The notes: generated from the letters alone by a model not told the origin. Positions 1 through 7,287 are shown, counted from the stretch's first letter. The stretch: 21,895 nt of DNA from CAYXVB01 sp964467785 (GCA_964467785.1 CAYXVB010000052.1:1-21895), one strand, 5' to 3'. Translations and numbers: made by a program.

Positions 1-64
1 GCTTTTCCTCGGCGTGATCGAGCAGGTAACGACGAAAATCCTCGTAGCTTCGTAAGGGCTTCAT
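1..64 (-). CDS. Partial TIGR02147/DUF4423-type protein (N-terminus only)
   Basis: Only the first 21 codons are present; the gene continues off the left edge. The protein begins MKPLRSYEDFRRYLLDHA, matching the usual opening of TIGR02147/DUF4423 proteins (a short lead, then a Y-x-D-[YF]-R-x-[YF]-L core followed by charged residues). That family is abundant in Bdellovibrio and Fibrobacter and is thought to be DNA-binding or regulatory. The ATG lies in an ATGA overlap with the stop of the upstream secreted metzincin-like gene, so the two are probably translated together. The coupling is seen in the sequence; the family call rests on about 20 residues and the regulatory role is inference. Confidence 0.5.
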   Translation of the reverse strand, partial: MKPLRSYEDFRRYLLDHAEEK

Positions 65-1107
65 GGCATGGCCACGAGAGAGACTTGCAGGCTCTTGTCG
101 ACGTAGCGGTACGACACCCCATTGTCCGCGTTTGATGGAAGCTTGAAAGTGAACTCCATGCGGACAATTCGGTCAGTGTAGAATGTGGGATAGACCTCAT
201 CGTCCGGATAGCGACACGCGATCAGCGCGCGCGTCTCCAACGGGTAGATCCGGGATAAAGTATCACGCGAGACATAGCGCCAGGTTTTCCAAGCCATGTG
301 ATGCAGGCGATATCCGATCAGCTTGCCTGCGTTCCCGTTTTTGACTGGGCAGCGCAGTTTACCGAAAAGCTCTGGGTCCAGGGGATAGCCGCGCGCCCCG
401 TCCGAGAGCAGGAGCGAGGTCTGCGGCCCGTCCAGAGTGGGATCCGTGATCCCCGCCGAAGAGTGAACCGCGGTGAGCTGAATATTCGCCGAAAAATCAT
501 CGGGTGAGCGATCCCAGTCATCCACTTGCATGACTTCCACGGAACGGTTCGAATGCGCGCGAACACTCGCGCCGAGCAGATCCAAGTAGCGCTCACCTTG
601 CGGATCGTGAAAGGCGCCTTGATGGTGGCCCAGCTCGTGCGTCAGGATGCTGATCGCCGCGCCGACGTCCAGCGCGGTGGGAAGTCCATTCGGGGCTAAG
701 GGGTAGAGCAGATCCAAATTCAAGTAAATGGGGTCGCCGACCTGGTCCCCGGTCACCGCGATCCGGACCGTGCCGTTAATGATAAAGCGCTCGGGATGCG
801 CTTTGCCGGACTCAAACACGAGCTTTGGGTTGGAGCGGAACTCCCGCGGGAGGGCCCCGAGGATGCCATTGAGAGTCCGAAGGAGTTGCGGATCTTGAAG
901 GCAGGAGACGTTGGCGAGGCAGTTCTCGTAAATCCAGGGCAATGACAGGTAGGCGTACTGAAAATTCAGTTCGGCCAAGCCGCCGCCGTTGCCGGCGCGA
1001 TCGCCGCCGCTACTTGCCCATGCGGCCCTAGGTCCAGGTCCGGACGAAGTAGAAACAAGAATGAGTTGGAAGGCTATCGCGGTAAAGGCCTTAAAAGCGC
1101 GCATCAT
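61..1107 (-). CDS. Secreted metzincin-like protein with HExxHxxGxxH motif
   Basis: A 348-residue exported protein. Residues 1-31 form a Sec-type signal peptide ending near A-A-W-A. A glycine-rich GNGGG segment follows at 39-43, a feature I associate with Bdellovibrionota secreted proteins. Residues 157-168 read HELGHHQGAFHD, an exact HExxHxxGxxH zinc-binding signature of metzincin peptidases, and Met193 (EVMQ) is placed where a Met-turn could fall. I do not recognise the rest of the fold, and no known metzincin subfamily is evident. Two cysteines at 63 and 69 may pair. The gene ends in a 4-nt overlap with a TIGR02147-type gene. The start is ATG at 1107 (a second Met follows directly) without a strong Shine-Dalgarno. 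Peptidase activity is inferred from the motif. Confidence 0.65.
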   Translation of the reverse strand: MMRAFKAFTAIAFQLILVSTSSGPGPRAAWASSGGDRAGNGGGLAELNFQYAYLSLPWIYENCLANVSCLQDPQLLRTLNGILGALPREFRSNPKLVFESGKAHPERFIINGTVRIAVTGDQVGDPIYLNLDLLYPLAPNGLPTALDVGAAISILTHELGHHQGAFHDPQGERYLDLLGASVRAHSNRSVEVMQVDDWDRSPDDFSANIQLTAVHSSAGITDPTLDGPQTSLLLSDGARGYPLDPELFGKLRCPVKNGNAGKLIGYRLHHMAWKTWRYVSRDTLSRIYPLETRALIACRYPDDEVYPTFYTDRIVRMEFTFKLPSNADNGVSYRYVDKSLQVSLVAMP

Positions 1108-1250
1108 GGGGCAGAGGCTAACCCGATGGAGCCGGCCTTGACAATCCGGGAGTCGACCGCGTTTTTGAGAGCAAGGCTGCTCACGGATTCTGGTGCTTTC
1201 GCGGCGATTCGGGTTCTCAATTTCGATCTCGAACTTGAAACTTGAAAGCG
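1108..1250. promoter_or_regulatory. Divergent intergenic region
   Basis: This 143-nt spacer separates the minus-strand metzincin-like gene from the plus-strand acyltransferase. A consensus -35 hexamer TTGACA sits at 1138-1143 on the plus strand, but no convincing -10 follows at 16-18 nt (GTTTTT at 1161). A tandem ACTTGAA repeat at about 1232-1245 lies just before the acyltransferase start. No coding potential or stable hairpin stands out. Confidence 0.3.
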
Positions 1251-1952
1251 ATGCGGAAAATCACCGGCTTTGAAGTGCTGTTGGGGATTTCGATCGTTTT
1301 GGCCTGCCTTGCGCAAAGCCTAGGGCTAGGCGTCATGATTCATCGAATCTTGCCCCCATTCGAATACCGTGGTGCGTTAATCTTAGTTCTCACTGGACTT
1401 TGGTTTCTCGGCACCTATTTCGCGGTTTTGGGCCTCTTGGCGCGGACGCTGCTGGTTCTTCCCGAAGGCGAGATCGCCAAAGGGAGTCCATGGATGCGAA
1501 ACTACCACGTCCGCCTGGTCATGCACTTCTTCGTCGCCCACCCGTTGCTGAGGAGCAATGTGCTTCCCGTGCCGATCTCCCGCTGGGTATACCTGCTGAT
1601 GGGTGCCCGGATGGGAGATAATTCCTATTCTTCCGGAATGATTTTCGATCCAGACTTCGTGACACTCGGTGAAAATGTTTTGCTTGGGCATGGGAGCGTT
1701 TTGATCCCGCATGTCGTCGAAAATGACCGTCTTGCTCACTTTCCGATTCGCATCGGTAACCGGGTCACCGTGGGCGCCCATGCCGTGGTCATGGCGGGGG
1801 TGAAGATCGAAGATGATGCCATCGTGGCGGCCGGCTCGGTGGTCAGCAAAAATTCCCATATCAGCGCGGGTGAGATCTGGGGCGGAGTGCCCGCACGAAG
1901 GATTGAAGCCTCTAAAAGCGGAATCCCGCAAACAATCGCCCGCTCAAGCTGA
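1251..1952 (+). CDS. Membrane-anchored left-handed beta-helix (hexapeptide) acyltransferase
   Basis: A 233-residue protein from ATG at 1251; an in-frame TTG at 1242 would add three residues. The N-terminus has two hydrophobic segments (about 8-32 and 40-66) that would anchor it in the inner membrane. From about 110 onward hexapeptide-repeat sequence of the LbH acyltransferase superfamily appears: GARMGDNS, VTLGENVLLGHGS, IGNRVTVGAHAVVMAGV and IEDDAIVAAGSVV. It ends with the GVPAR motif common in this family. Enzymes of this type move acetyl, succinyl or acyl groups to sugars or amino acids; the acceptor cannot be told from sequence, and a role in surface glycan modification is inference. Its 3' end overlaps the convergent barrel gene by 41 nt. 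Confidence 0.75.
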   Translation: MRKITGFEVLLGISIVLACLAQSLGLGVMIHRILPPFEYRGALILVLTGLWFLGTYFAVLGLLARTLLVLPEGEIAKGSPWMRNYHVRLVMHFFVAHPLLRSNVLPVPISRWVYLLMGARMGDNSYSSGMIFDPDFVTLGENVLLGHGSVLIPHVVENDRLAHFPIRIGNRVTVGAHAVVMAGVKIEDDAIVAAGSVVSKNSHISAGEIWGGVPARRIEASKSGIPQTIARSS

Positions 1953-2970
1953 AGTTCCAGATCTGTATCCATCGCGTGCCTTCCGTATAACCGTCAATCG
2001 CCAGCGATGCTCCCGCTACCAGACGCTCTTGGTTCAGTCCCAGGTTCAGCTTGGCGTGGCTATGGACGCCCAGAAAGGCGTAGTCCCGCTCTCCTGAGGA
2101 CAGGGTGTATCGCACCCATTGCGGACCCAGCTCGGCCGCAAGTGACGCGGAGATAAACACGTCATAGAGCGTCACTGTGTAGGCATAGCCCGCGCCGGCG
2201 CCAATGCTTTTGAGAAGTGCCGCGCTCAGCGTGCCTTCGTCGCCGAAGAACGACTGCATCTCCGTCGGAATGATCGCTGTCGGAGAGCGCAGCCCCTGCG
2301 CTCGTCCGCTGACGAGCAGGAGCAGCGAGCCCGCCGAACGAAGCTGGCGCCGAGTCTGGTCAAAGCCCGCGGCCATCGAGTAGTCTTCGTTGGGCACGTA
2401 GAACAGAGTGAGCCCACCTCCTGTATTCTGTAGTTCTGGTAGGTGGTAATAAGCGGCGCCGTTTAAGCTCAGGGTCGAGAGTCGAGAGGAGTTCTCGATC
2501 AAATATCCCTGATAATGCTGATAGGCCAATTCAACGCGAAGTCGCCCGAAGTCCGTCGAAAGGCGCAGGTCCTGTCGGCTGCTCGGCCCTTCGCGGTTCT
2601 GAAAATCAAAAAGGGGAGGCAAGGTAAACGAGAGGCTGCCGCCCAAAAAGCGCCAACTGGCCTGCAGGGTAGTTTCAAAGCGCGAGGAAGGCCGATAATC
2701 CATTCGGTCCCCGAAGCTGGGATTCCATCCGTCCGCCAACGGAATCAGGCTGAAAACCGAACCCGGCAGCCCCAGGCTGAAGCCGACGAAAAAAGGCTGT
2801 GAAATTTCTGCCGTGGAGGGTGGCGTGGATTCTGTTGGAATCGTGGGAGTCGAGTCAGGAATTTCAAACGCCCAAGTCGAGCTCACCCCAAGCCAGCTTG
2901 CTAGGAGAGCCTGGGATAAAATCGGGATTCCTCTCTTGAGGATGAGGAAACGGCAAGTCACTTTTCCCAC
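1912..2970 (-). CDS. DUF4421-like outer-membrane beta-barrel protein
   Basis: A 352-residue exported protein. The start is GTG at 2970 with AGGG upstream; a second GTG at 2961 is possible. The signal peptide ends near S-T-W-A-F, followed by a Pro/Thr/Ser-rich linker (about 36-57). The body has alternating beta-strand patterns and landmarks I recognise from DUF4421: DYRPSSRFETTLQASWRFLG, ELAYQHYQGYLI, and FDQTRRQLRSAGSLLLL followed by an IIP segment. The protein ends in Phe (GRLFAGFRF), the usual C-terminal signature of BAM-inserted barrels. DUF4421 is best known in Bacteroidota and is of unknown function. The 3' end overlaps the convergent acyltransferase by 41 nt. Outer-membrane location is inferred from these features. 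Confidence 0.65.
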   Translation of the reverse strand: MGKVTCRFLILKRGIPILSQALLASWLGVSSTWAFEIPDSTPTIPTESTPPSTAEISQPFFVGFSLGLPGSVFSLIPLADGWNPSFGDRMDYRPSSRFETTLQASWRFLGGSLSFTLPPLFDFQNREGPSSRQDLRLSTDFGRLRVELAYQHYQGYLIENSSRLSTLSLNGAAYYHLPELQNTGGGLTLFYVPNEDYSMAAGFDQTRRQLRSAGSLLLLVSGRAQGLRSPTAIIPTEMQSFFGDEGTLSAALLKSIGAGAGYAYTVTLYDVFISASLAAELGPQWVRYTLSSGERDYAFLGVHSHAKLNLGLNQERLVAGASLAIDGYTEGTRWIQIWNFSLSGRLFAGFRF

Positions 2971-2979
2971 TGTATCCCT

Positions 2980-2996
2980 GAAATGGATCCCATTTC
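2980..2996. repeat. 7-bp inverted repeat upstream of barrel gene
   Basis: GAAATGG-ATC-CCATTTC is a perfect 7-bp dyad with a 3-nt centre. It lies 10 nt upstream of the barrel gene's GTG start (minus strand) and 16 nt before the rpsP -35 element. It could be an operator or a chance palindrome; no regulator is indicated. Confidence 0.35.
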
Positions 2997-3011
2997 CCGC
3001 TATTTCTCTGG

Positions 3012-3040
3012 TTGACGCCCGTACACGGTTTTGTTATCCA
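3012..3040 (+). promoter_or_regulatory. Putative sigma70-type promoter for rpsP operon
   Basis: TTGACG at 3012-3017 (-35) and TATCCA at 3035-3040 (-10) are separated by 17 nt. Transcription would start near 3047, giving an rpsP leader of about 40 nt that carries AAGGAA at 3071-3076 as ribosome binding site. It is the only promoter-like pair seen in the divergent region 2971-3086. Confidence 0.5.
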
Positions 3041-3086
3041 CGGCGTTCGATTCATTTGCCAGTGTGGCGAAAGGAAACTGATTCAA

Positions 3087-3332
3087 ATGGCCGTGATGAT
3101 CCGTCTGTCCCGCCAGGGCGCCAAGAAAAACCCCCAGTACCTCGTCGTTGCGGTGGATTCCGCTAAGAAGCGCGATGGCGCTCACCTCGAGTCCCTGGGC
3201 CACTACTTCCCGAAAGCCAAGTCCCCCAAGGACAAGGTCAAGGTCGACCTCGCCAAGATCCAAGCCTGGCAGGCTAAGGGCGCTCAGGTCACCAAAACTG
3301 TTGGACAACTCCTCAAAGTCCTTGCAAACTAA
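3087..3332 (+). CDS. rpsP: 30S ribosomal protein S16
   Basis: An 81-residue protein beginning MAVMIRLSRQGAKKNPQYLV, the canonical S16 opening (V-x-I-R-L-x-R-x-G-x-K-x-x-P-x-Y), with the conserved ESLGHYFP segment in the middle and a C-terminal helix ending LKVLAN. S16 binds 16S rRNA early in 30S assembly. ATG 3087 is chosen because family homology begins here and AAGGAA lies 10 nt upstream; the frame is open further upstream to 3012 but that stretch is not S16-like. It heads the order rpsP-KH-trmD found in many bacteria. Its own promoter is proposed at 3012-3040. Confidence 0.97.
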   Translation: MAVMIRLSRQGAKKNPQYLVVAVDSAKKRDGAHLESLGHYFPKAKSPKDKVKVDLAKIQAWQAKGAQVTKTVGQLLKVLAN

Positions 3333-3392
3333 ATTAGTACCGCTTCGCTCACCGCGTTACGCTGCTGACTGAGTCGGTATAGTGCGGGATTT

Positions 3393-3419
3393 CCCGGGGG
3401 CAATTTCGCTATCCCCGGG
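3393..3419 (+). other. Hairpin in rpsP-khpA spacer
   Basis: CCCGGGG (3393-3399) pairs perfectly with CCCCGGG (3413-3419), with an extra G-U pair possible inside and a loop of about 11 nt. No U-tract follows, so it does not look like an intrinsic terminator. It ends 5 nt before the strong GAGGAGG ribosome binding site (3425-3431) of the KH gene. It may stabilise the processed rpsP 3' end or modulate translation of khpA. Confidence 0.45.
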
Positions 3420-3438
3420 CATTTGAGGAGGCGTTGCG

Positions 3439-3717
3439 ATGTCGGTTTCGAGTACAGGCACAAATGCAGGCGGGCAGCTTGGAGAACTTTCCAAGCTCAT
3501 CGAGATGATGGCAAAGGCTCTGGTAGACTTCCCCGATCAGGTCGAAGTCAACGAAGTGGCCGGTGAAAACACTACCGTCATCGAGCTCAAAGTCGCTAAG
3601 CAGGACCTGGGTAAGATCATCGGCAAACAGGGCCGCACGGCCCGCGCGGTGCGCACGGTTTTGAATGGGGCATCCACCAAACTCAGAAAGCGGACAGTCC
3701 TCGAGATCATCGAGTGA
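3439..3717 (+). CDS. khpA: KH-domain RNA-binding protein KhpA (YlqC family)
   Basis: A 92-residue single KH-domain protein. The GxxG loop is at 62-65 within DLGKIIGKQGRTARAVR, and the preceding segment (LIEMMAKALVDFPDQVEV) matches the KhpA/YlqC family. In Gram-positive bacteria KhpA pairs with KhpB to bind RNA and influence division and sRNA function. Here it lies in the usual place between rpsP and trmD. GAGGAGG sits 7 nt before the ATG. The trmD frame starts inside its 3' end. The family call is firm; the function in this lineage is inferred. Confidence 0.93.
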   Translation: MSVSSTGTNAGGQLGELSKLIEMMAKALVDFPDQVEVNEVAGENTTVIELKVAKQDLGKIIGKQGRTARAVRTVLNGASTKLRKRTVLEIIE

Positions 3718-4513
3718 GCTTACTGAAGGCGTAAGGGCCCCAGGTGAGAGTCGGCCGCTTGAGTTCTGGTACCTGACTCTTTTCCCCGAAGTTTTTTCAT
3801 CCATTCTCGGATCGAGCCTGCTTGGCAAAGCCAGCCAACGCGGGCTCGTTTCATATCACCCTCTTCAGATTCGAGATTTCTCGACGGATAAGCACCGTAC
3901 GGTGGACGACACGCCGTTTGGCGGCGGAGAGGGCATGTTGATGAAGCCCGATGTGCTCCATTCCGCTTGGGCCGCGGCCGTCGAGCGCTCCGCGCTTTCG
4001 AGTCGTTCAAATCAGTCCGGGAGCGGTAAGTCGCTGACCCTTTTACTTTCGCCCCAAGGGCGGCCCTTTAACCAGGAGATGGCCAAAGAGCTTTCAGCGT
4101 ATGACCGCCTGATTCTGATTTGCGGTCATTACGAGGGAGTGGATGAGCGCTTCATCGAGGCTTGTGTCGATCGGGAGGTCTCCGTCGGCGATTACGTGCT
4201 CACGGGTGGTGAGCTCCCCGCGCTCGTGATGACCGATGCGATTACTCGGCTCCTTCCAGGAGTCGTCGGCAACACTCAGTCGATCACAGAGGACAGCCTT
4301 GAAAATGATCTCCTCAAGTACCCGCAGTACACTCGTCCCCGCGAGTTTCAGGGAAAGAGCGTCCCGGAAGTGCTTTTGAGCGGTGATCACAAGGCGATCG
4401 CGGCTTGGCGCAAGGCACAGCGTGAAGAGCGCACTCAGATCCGGCGGCCGGATCTTTGGGCGAGGTATCTGGAGAAGAATCCGCCGCAGCCAACGCGGCG
4501 GAAAAAGCGCTAA
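3665..4513 (+). CDS. trmD: tRNA (guanine-N1-)-methyltransferase TrmD
   Basis: TrmD methylates G37 of tRNAs using SAM, preventing frameshifting. Family landmarks seen from residue 34 on: FWYLTLFPEVF, TPFGGGEGMLMKPDVL, LSPQGRPF, LICGHYEGVDERF, VSVGDYVLTGGELPALVMTD, YTRPREF and PEVLLSGDHKAIAAWR. These cover the trefoil-knot SAM site and C-terminal domain. The usual start would be near FWYLTLF, but no ATG, GTG or TTG is in frame between 3665 and there, and a stop lies directly upstream of ATG 3665. The annotated start therefore gives a roughly 32-residue Ser/Glu/Arg-rich extension and a 53-nt overlap with khpA. A non-canonical downstream start cannot be excluded. No rimM lies upstream. The stop overlaps a convergent gene by 4 nt. 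Confidence 0.93.
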   Translation: MGHPPNSESGQSSRSSSELTEGVRAPGESRPLEFWYLTLFPEVFSSILGSSLLGKASQRGLVSYHPLQIRDFSTDKHRTVDDTPFGGGEGMLMKPDVLHSAWAAAVERSALSSRSNQSGSGKSLTLLLSPQGRPFNQEMAKELSAYDRLILICGHYEGVDERFIEACVDREVSVGDYVLTGGELPALVMTDAITRLLPGVVGNTQSITEDSLENDLLKYPQYTRPREFQGKSVPEVLLSGDHKAIAAWRKAQREERTQIRRPDLWARYLEKNPPQPTRRKKR

Positions 4514-6459
4514 AAGATTGCCCGGGAATAAGTGAGGTAGAGCGAGCGGGCAGGCCGCTCGGCCTGTGTGACCGGATCCGTCTCCATGAGTGGAGAGCCC
4601 GCTTGATGCCTCAGCCCGATTTCCAGGCAGGTGTGCTGGCGGTCGCAGGAGCGGGCGCCGATTTCCTGTCGGAGGATGGCTTTGGATTGCCCTTGCGTCA
4701 CGGGATAATCCCAGATGAAGTTTGAAAACAGCCGGATGGGGCCCGGGGTGTCACGATGAAAAGCATTCATCGAGGCGTGAAGAATCGCGCTGCGGGTTGA
4801 GTATTTGCGGGCGTCCGAATCTTCGCGGCGAAGCTCGGCCGCGGCTCCCAGTCTCAGGTCCAGGGATTCGCGGGCCCGGACCGATGTCGAGTCGACGCGC
4901 AGGCGGGTGACTCGATTGCCGCCGTAATCCCGATTGAATTCGGTGCAGGTGCTAAAGCGCTCTTGTCCGCGATTGAAGTCGTCGGTAACGCATGCTGCGG
5001 TGCTCGTGCCCTTGAATGGGTCGAGTTTGACGTAACTCGAAACCTCCCGATTCGAGTTGGTGCTGGGCAGGGCTTGGCTCACGCGGATGGTGGTGTCGCG
5101 GACTCGCGTGACCATCGGGCCGAAGTCGGAACGACCGGCATTGGGCGGATCTGTGTCGCTGACCTGGAGGGGGGCGGAGAATTGGGCCGGGAAATCCGAT
5201 GTGCGGGCCTTGAAGTCACGGAGGAAAAGGCCTTGATCGCGCAGATAGGTGCTGACGTCGCGGCGGAGATTTTCGGCCAGGGGTTTCCAGCCTTTCTCGC
5301 GCGCCACTCTCTTCAGTGATTCTGGATCGCGGGAGTTGAGCGCCTCTTGGGTCAATTTATCGGAGCGCGATTGCCAGAGAGTATCCTCTGCTTTGGATTC
5401 CGGCACGGGTTGAGACACTTGGGAATCCTGGGGTGGTTGCGATTGAAGGATCCCGGCAGGAAGCGTCATGGACGTTAGGGGAGGGTTCAGGGGAGAGTTC
5501 ATGGCGCGGCGTCCTTCGAGAAGCACTTGGCTGGGGGCAAGCACTCCTTCGAGAGTTCGACCGTTTCCGGCATCGGTGCGCCAGGTCCGAACGTCTCCTA
5601 GCCCGGCAATCAGATCACGCGCGGGCGCATTGGTCCGGCCGAGTTGGAGAGTGACCTGCGCCGCCGCGGCGATCTCGCGCCCTTCCGTGCGTGCGGCCAG
5701 CCAATCGGCGGTGCGGGGATTCCAAACGGATGCCGCGGCATCGGTATTCTGATGGGCGACGATGCGACTTGCCGCCGATCGCGCGCGCTCGTCAGTGAGA
5801 AAGCCGAATTTGAGTAATGCACCGCCGATCTGGCCGAAGAGCTCCCCACTGGCGCGCTCCCGGAAAAGAGTGATTGGACTGCCCGGTACCGCATCGAAGC
5901 CCATGCGCGCGCGGAGTCGCCGGATCGAAGCTTCGTTAAGAGTGCCGGAGACGGCCGAAAAAAGCAGCAGGCGCTCCTGCAGATCGAGGCCGGTCATCTC
6001 GTCGGCGTTTTTTCCGTCGGCAAGCTCCCCGGCAAGACGCCGGATCAGCTGGAAACGGCGCGTGCGGAGTTCGTCAGCTTCAGATGACTCGGCATAGCGA
6101 CGCAAGCGTAGTTCGAGAGGTTCGCCCTCCATCGAAGTTCCCAGACTCACATTGAACAAAAAGAGGCCGTCCATTGAGCCGACCTCGGCAGACGTCGGAA
6201 ACGCGAGCGCGCGAGTCAGTTGACGGAGTTCGCTCGCGACCGGTAATGGCATCGGGTCTCGGGCGGTCGACGACTCCAGCGCACAGGGCTCATCGGCTTG
6301 AGCCCCAGCGCCAAGGAGCAGCCCGAGCATGGGACCGAGCAGTAGGTAAAGCTGGGGGCGGAACGCCCGGGGTGGCTCGCTTAGAATCTGAGCGCTCCTG
6401 CGGGATCGCCCCGCTGGGTTCGGTTTCGATAAAAATGGGATTTCAAATTCTATTGTCAT
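4510..6459 (-). CDS. Large exported protein of unknown family
   Basis: I do not recognise this protein. From ATG 6459 it has 649 residues; the frame is open to another ATG at 6540, which would overlap the upstream Sel1 gene by 62 nt and add a basic stretch, so the shorter form is preferred. A hydrophobic segment (LYLLLGPMLGLLLGAGAQADEP) preceded by an unusually long basic lead (about 37 residues) looks like a signal peptide. The middle is rich in Ala, Arg and Glu with amphipathic helices, followed by a Pro/Gln/Ser-rich linker around 320-370. The last 170 residues look beta-rich, contain four cysteines (AACVT, STCTE, RSCDRQHTC) and end in Phe (YLTYSRAIF), as outer-membrane barrels often do. 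It is probably co-transcribed with the Sel1 gene 19 nt upstream. Function unknown. Confidence 0.6.
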   Translation of the reverse strand: MTIEFEIPFLSKPNPAGRSRRSAQILSEPPRAFRPQLYLLLGPMLGLLLGAGAQADEPCALESSTARDPMPLPVASELRQLTRALAFPTSAEVGSMDGLFLFNVSLGTSMEGEPLELRLRRYAESSEADELRTRRFQLIRRLAGELADGKNADEMTGLDLQERLLLFSAVSGTLNEASIRRLRARMGFDAVPGSPITLFRERASGELFGQIGGALLKFGFLTDERARSAASRIVAHQNTDAAASVWNPRTADWLAARTEGREIAAAAQVTLQLGRTNAPARDLIAGLGDVRTWRTDAGNGRTLEGVLAPSQVLLEGRRAMNSPLNPPLTSMTLPAGILQSQPPQDSQVSQPVPESKAEDTLWQSRSDKLTQEALNSRDPESLKRVAREKGWKPLAENLRRDVSTYLRDQGLFLRDFKARTSDFPAQFSAPLQVSDTDPPNAGRSDFGPMVTRVRDTTIRVSQALPSTNSNREVSSYVKLDPFKGTSTAACVTDDFNRGQERFSTCTEFNRDYGGNRVTRLRVDSTSVRARESLDLRLGAAAELRREDSDARKYSTRSAILHASMNAFHRDTPGPIRLFSNFIWDYPVTQGQSKAILRQEIGARSCDRQHTCLEIGLRHQAGSPLMETDPVTQAERPARSLYLTYSRAIF

Positions 6460-6478
6460 GATGAGTGCGAAAAAGGGG

Positions 6479-7225
6479 TTAGTCTTTGGCGCCAGCGACG
6501 CCCGCCTCTCGCGCGGATTGAATGACTTCTTTCGCCTCATCTGATCCGGCCTCGGCCGCTTTGCGCAGCCATTTCAACGCTTCCTTTTGGTCTTCTTTGA
6601 CTCCGTCGCCCGAAAGCAGCAACTGGCCCAGCAGAAGCTGGGCTTCGATGTGACCCTGTTCGGCCGCCTTGCGGTACCAGATCGCGGCCTGATGCGTGTC
6701 CATCTTGACGCCAGTTCCAGTCTCATAGGCTCGTCCGGTGGCGAATTGCGAGTCCTTGTCGCCCTGTTTGGCCGCCTGGCTGTACCAGTAGATGCCTTTG
6801 GCGATATCCTGGGTCGTGCCCGAGCCCAGGCCGTATGAATTGGCTACGATAATTTGGGCGCGAAGGTAGCCTTTTTCGGCCGAACGAAGGTACCAGGAAA
6901 AGGCCTCGGCTTCGTCTTTCTGCACTCCATAACCGTTGGCGTATACATTGCCCATGAAAGCCAGCAGTTGGGCATCCCCTTGCTCCGCAAGAGGTCGGAT
7001 GTGTTTGAAAGCGGTCGTGTAGTCCTTGCGTTGATAAGCTTCGTAGCCAGTGCGGTAGTCCGGTTTGAAGGCCGCCGGAGAGGGCGCCGGGCTAGGGGAG
7101 GCGACTGGAGCTTGGGTCGGGGACGTTGATGAGGCCCAGACCAGCGAACTGGAGGTCAAAACCACCAAGCCCAGGGTCAGTCCCCAGGAACCTGGGGTCG
7201 GATCGCGAAACTGTCGGGTTTTCAT
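6479..7225 (-). CDS. Exported Sel1-like repeat protein
   Basis: A 248-residue protein with a signal peptide (hydrophobic LTLGLVVLTSSSLVWASS) and a Pro/Ser/Ala linker, then about five Sel1/TPR-like repeats from residue 58. Typical repeat units are LLAFMGNVYANGYGVQKDEA, FSWYLRSAEKGYLRAQ, IYWYSQAAKQGDKDSQ, IWYRKAAEQGHIEAQ and LKWLRKAAEAGSDEAK. Sel1 repeats form alpha-solenoids that mediate protein-protein contacts, often in envelope stress, secretion or host interaction. GGGAGG lies 10 nt before the ATG. It probably leads a two-gene operon with the large exported protein downstream. The binding partner is unknown; that neighbour is an obvious candidate by context only. Confidence 0.85.
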   Translation of the reverse strand: MKTRQFRDPTPGSWGLTLGLVVLTSSSLVWASSTSPTQAPVASPSPAPSPAAFKPDYRTGYEAYQRKDYTTAFKHIRPLAEQGDAQLLAFMGNVYANGYGVQKDEAEAFSWYLRSAEKGYLRAQIIVANSYGLGSGTTQDIAKGIYWYSQAAKQGDKDSQFATGRAYETGTGVKMDTHQAAIWYRKAAEQGHIEAQLLLGQLLLSGDGVKEDQKEALKWLRKAAEAGSDEAKEVIQSAREAGVAGAKD

Positions 7226-7249
7226 CCAATAAAAACCTCCCTAAAGTAG

Positions 7250-7278
7250 ATTGTAACCTCTGTTATTGAAAAGCCCAA
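7250..7278 (-). promoter_or_regulatory. Putative promoter for the Sel1 operon
   Basis: On the minus strand, TACAAT (7255-7250) is a good -10 and TTGGGC (7278-7273) a weak -35, with 17 nt between. Predicted transcription start is near 7243, leaving a short leader with GGGAGG. The element lies within the 62-nt divergent gap shared with the methyltransferase gene. Confidence 0.45.
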
Positions 7279-7287
7279 TCCTCCCCA

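Noticed and set aside
6460..6540. Use of ATG 6540 as the start of the large exported protein
   Set aside because: It would overlap the Sel1 gene by 62 nt and push the hydrophobic segment about 65 residues in; ATG 6459 fits spacing and export better.
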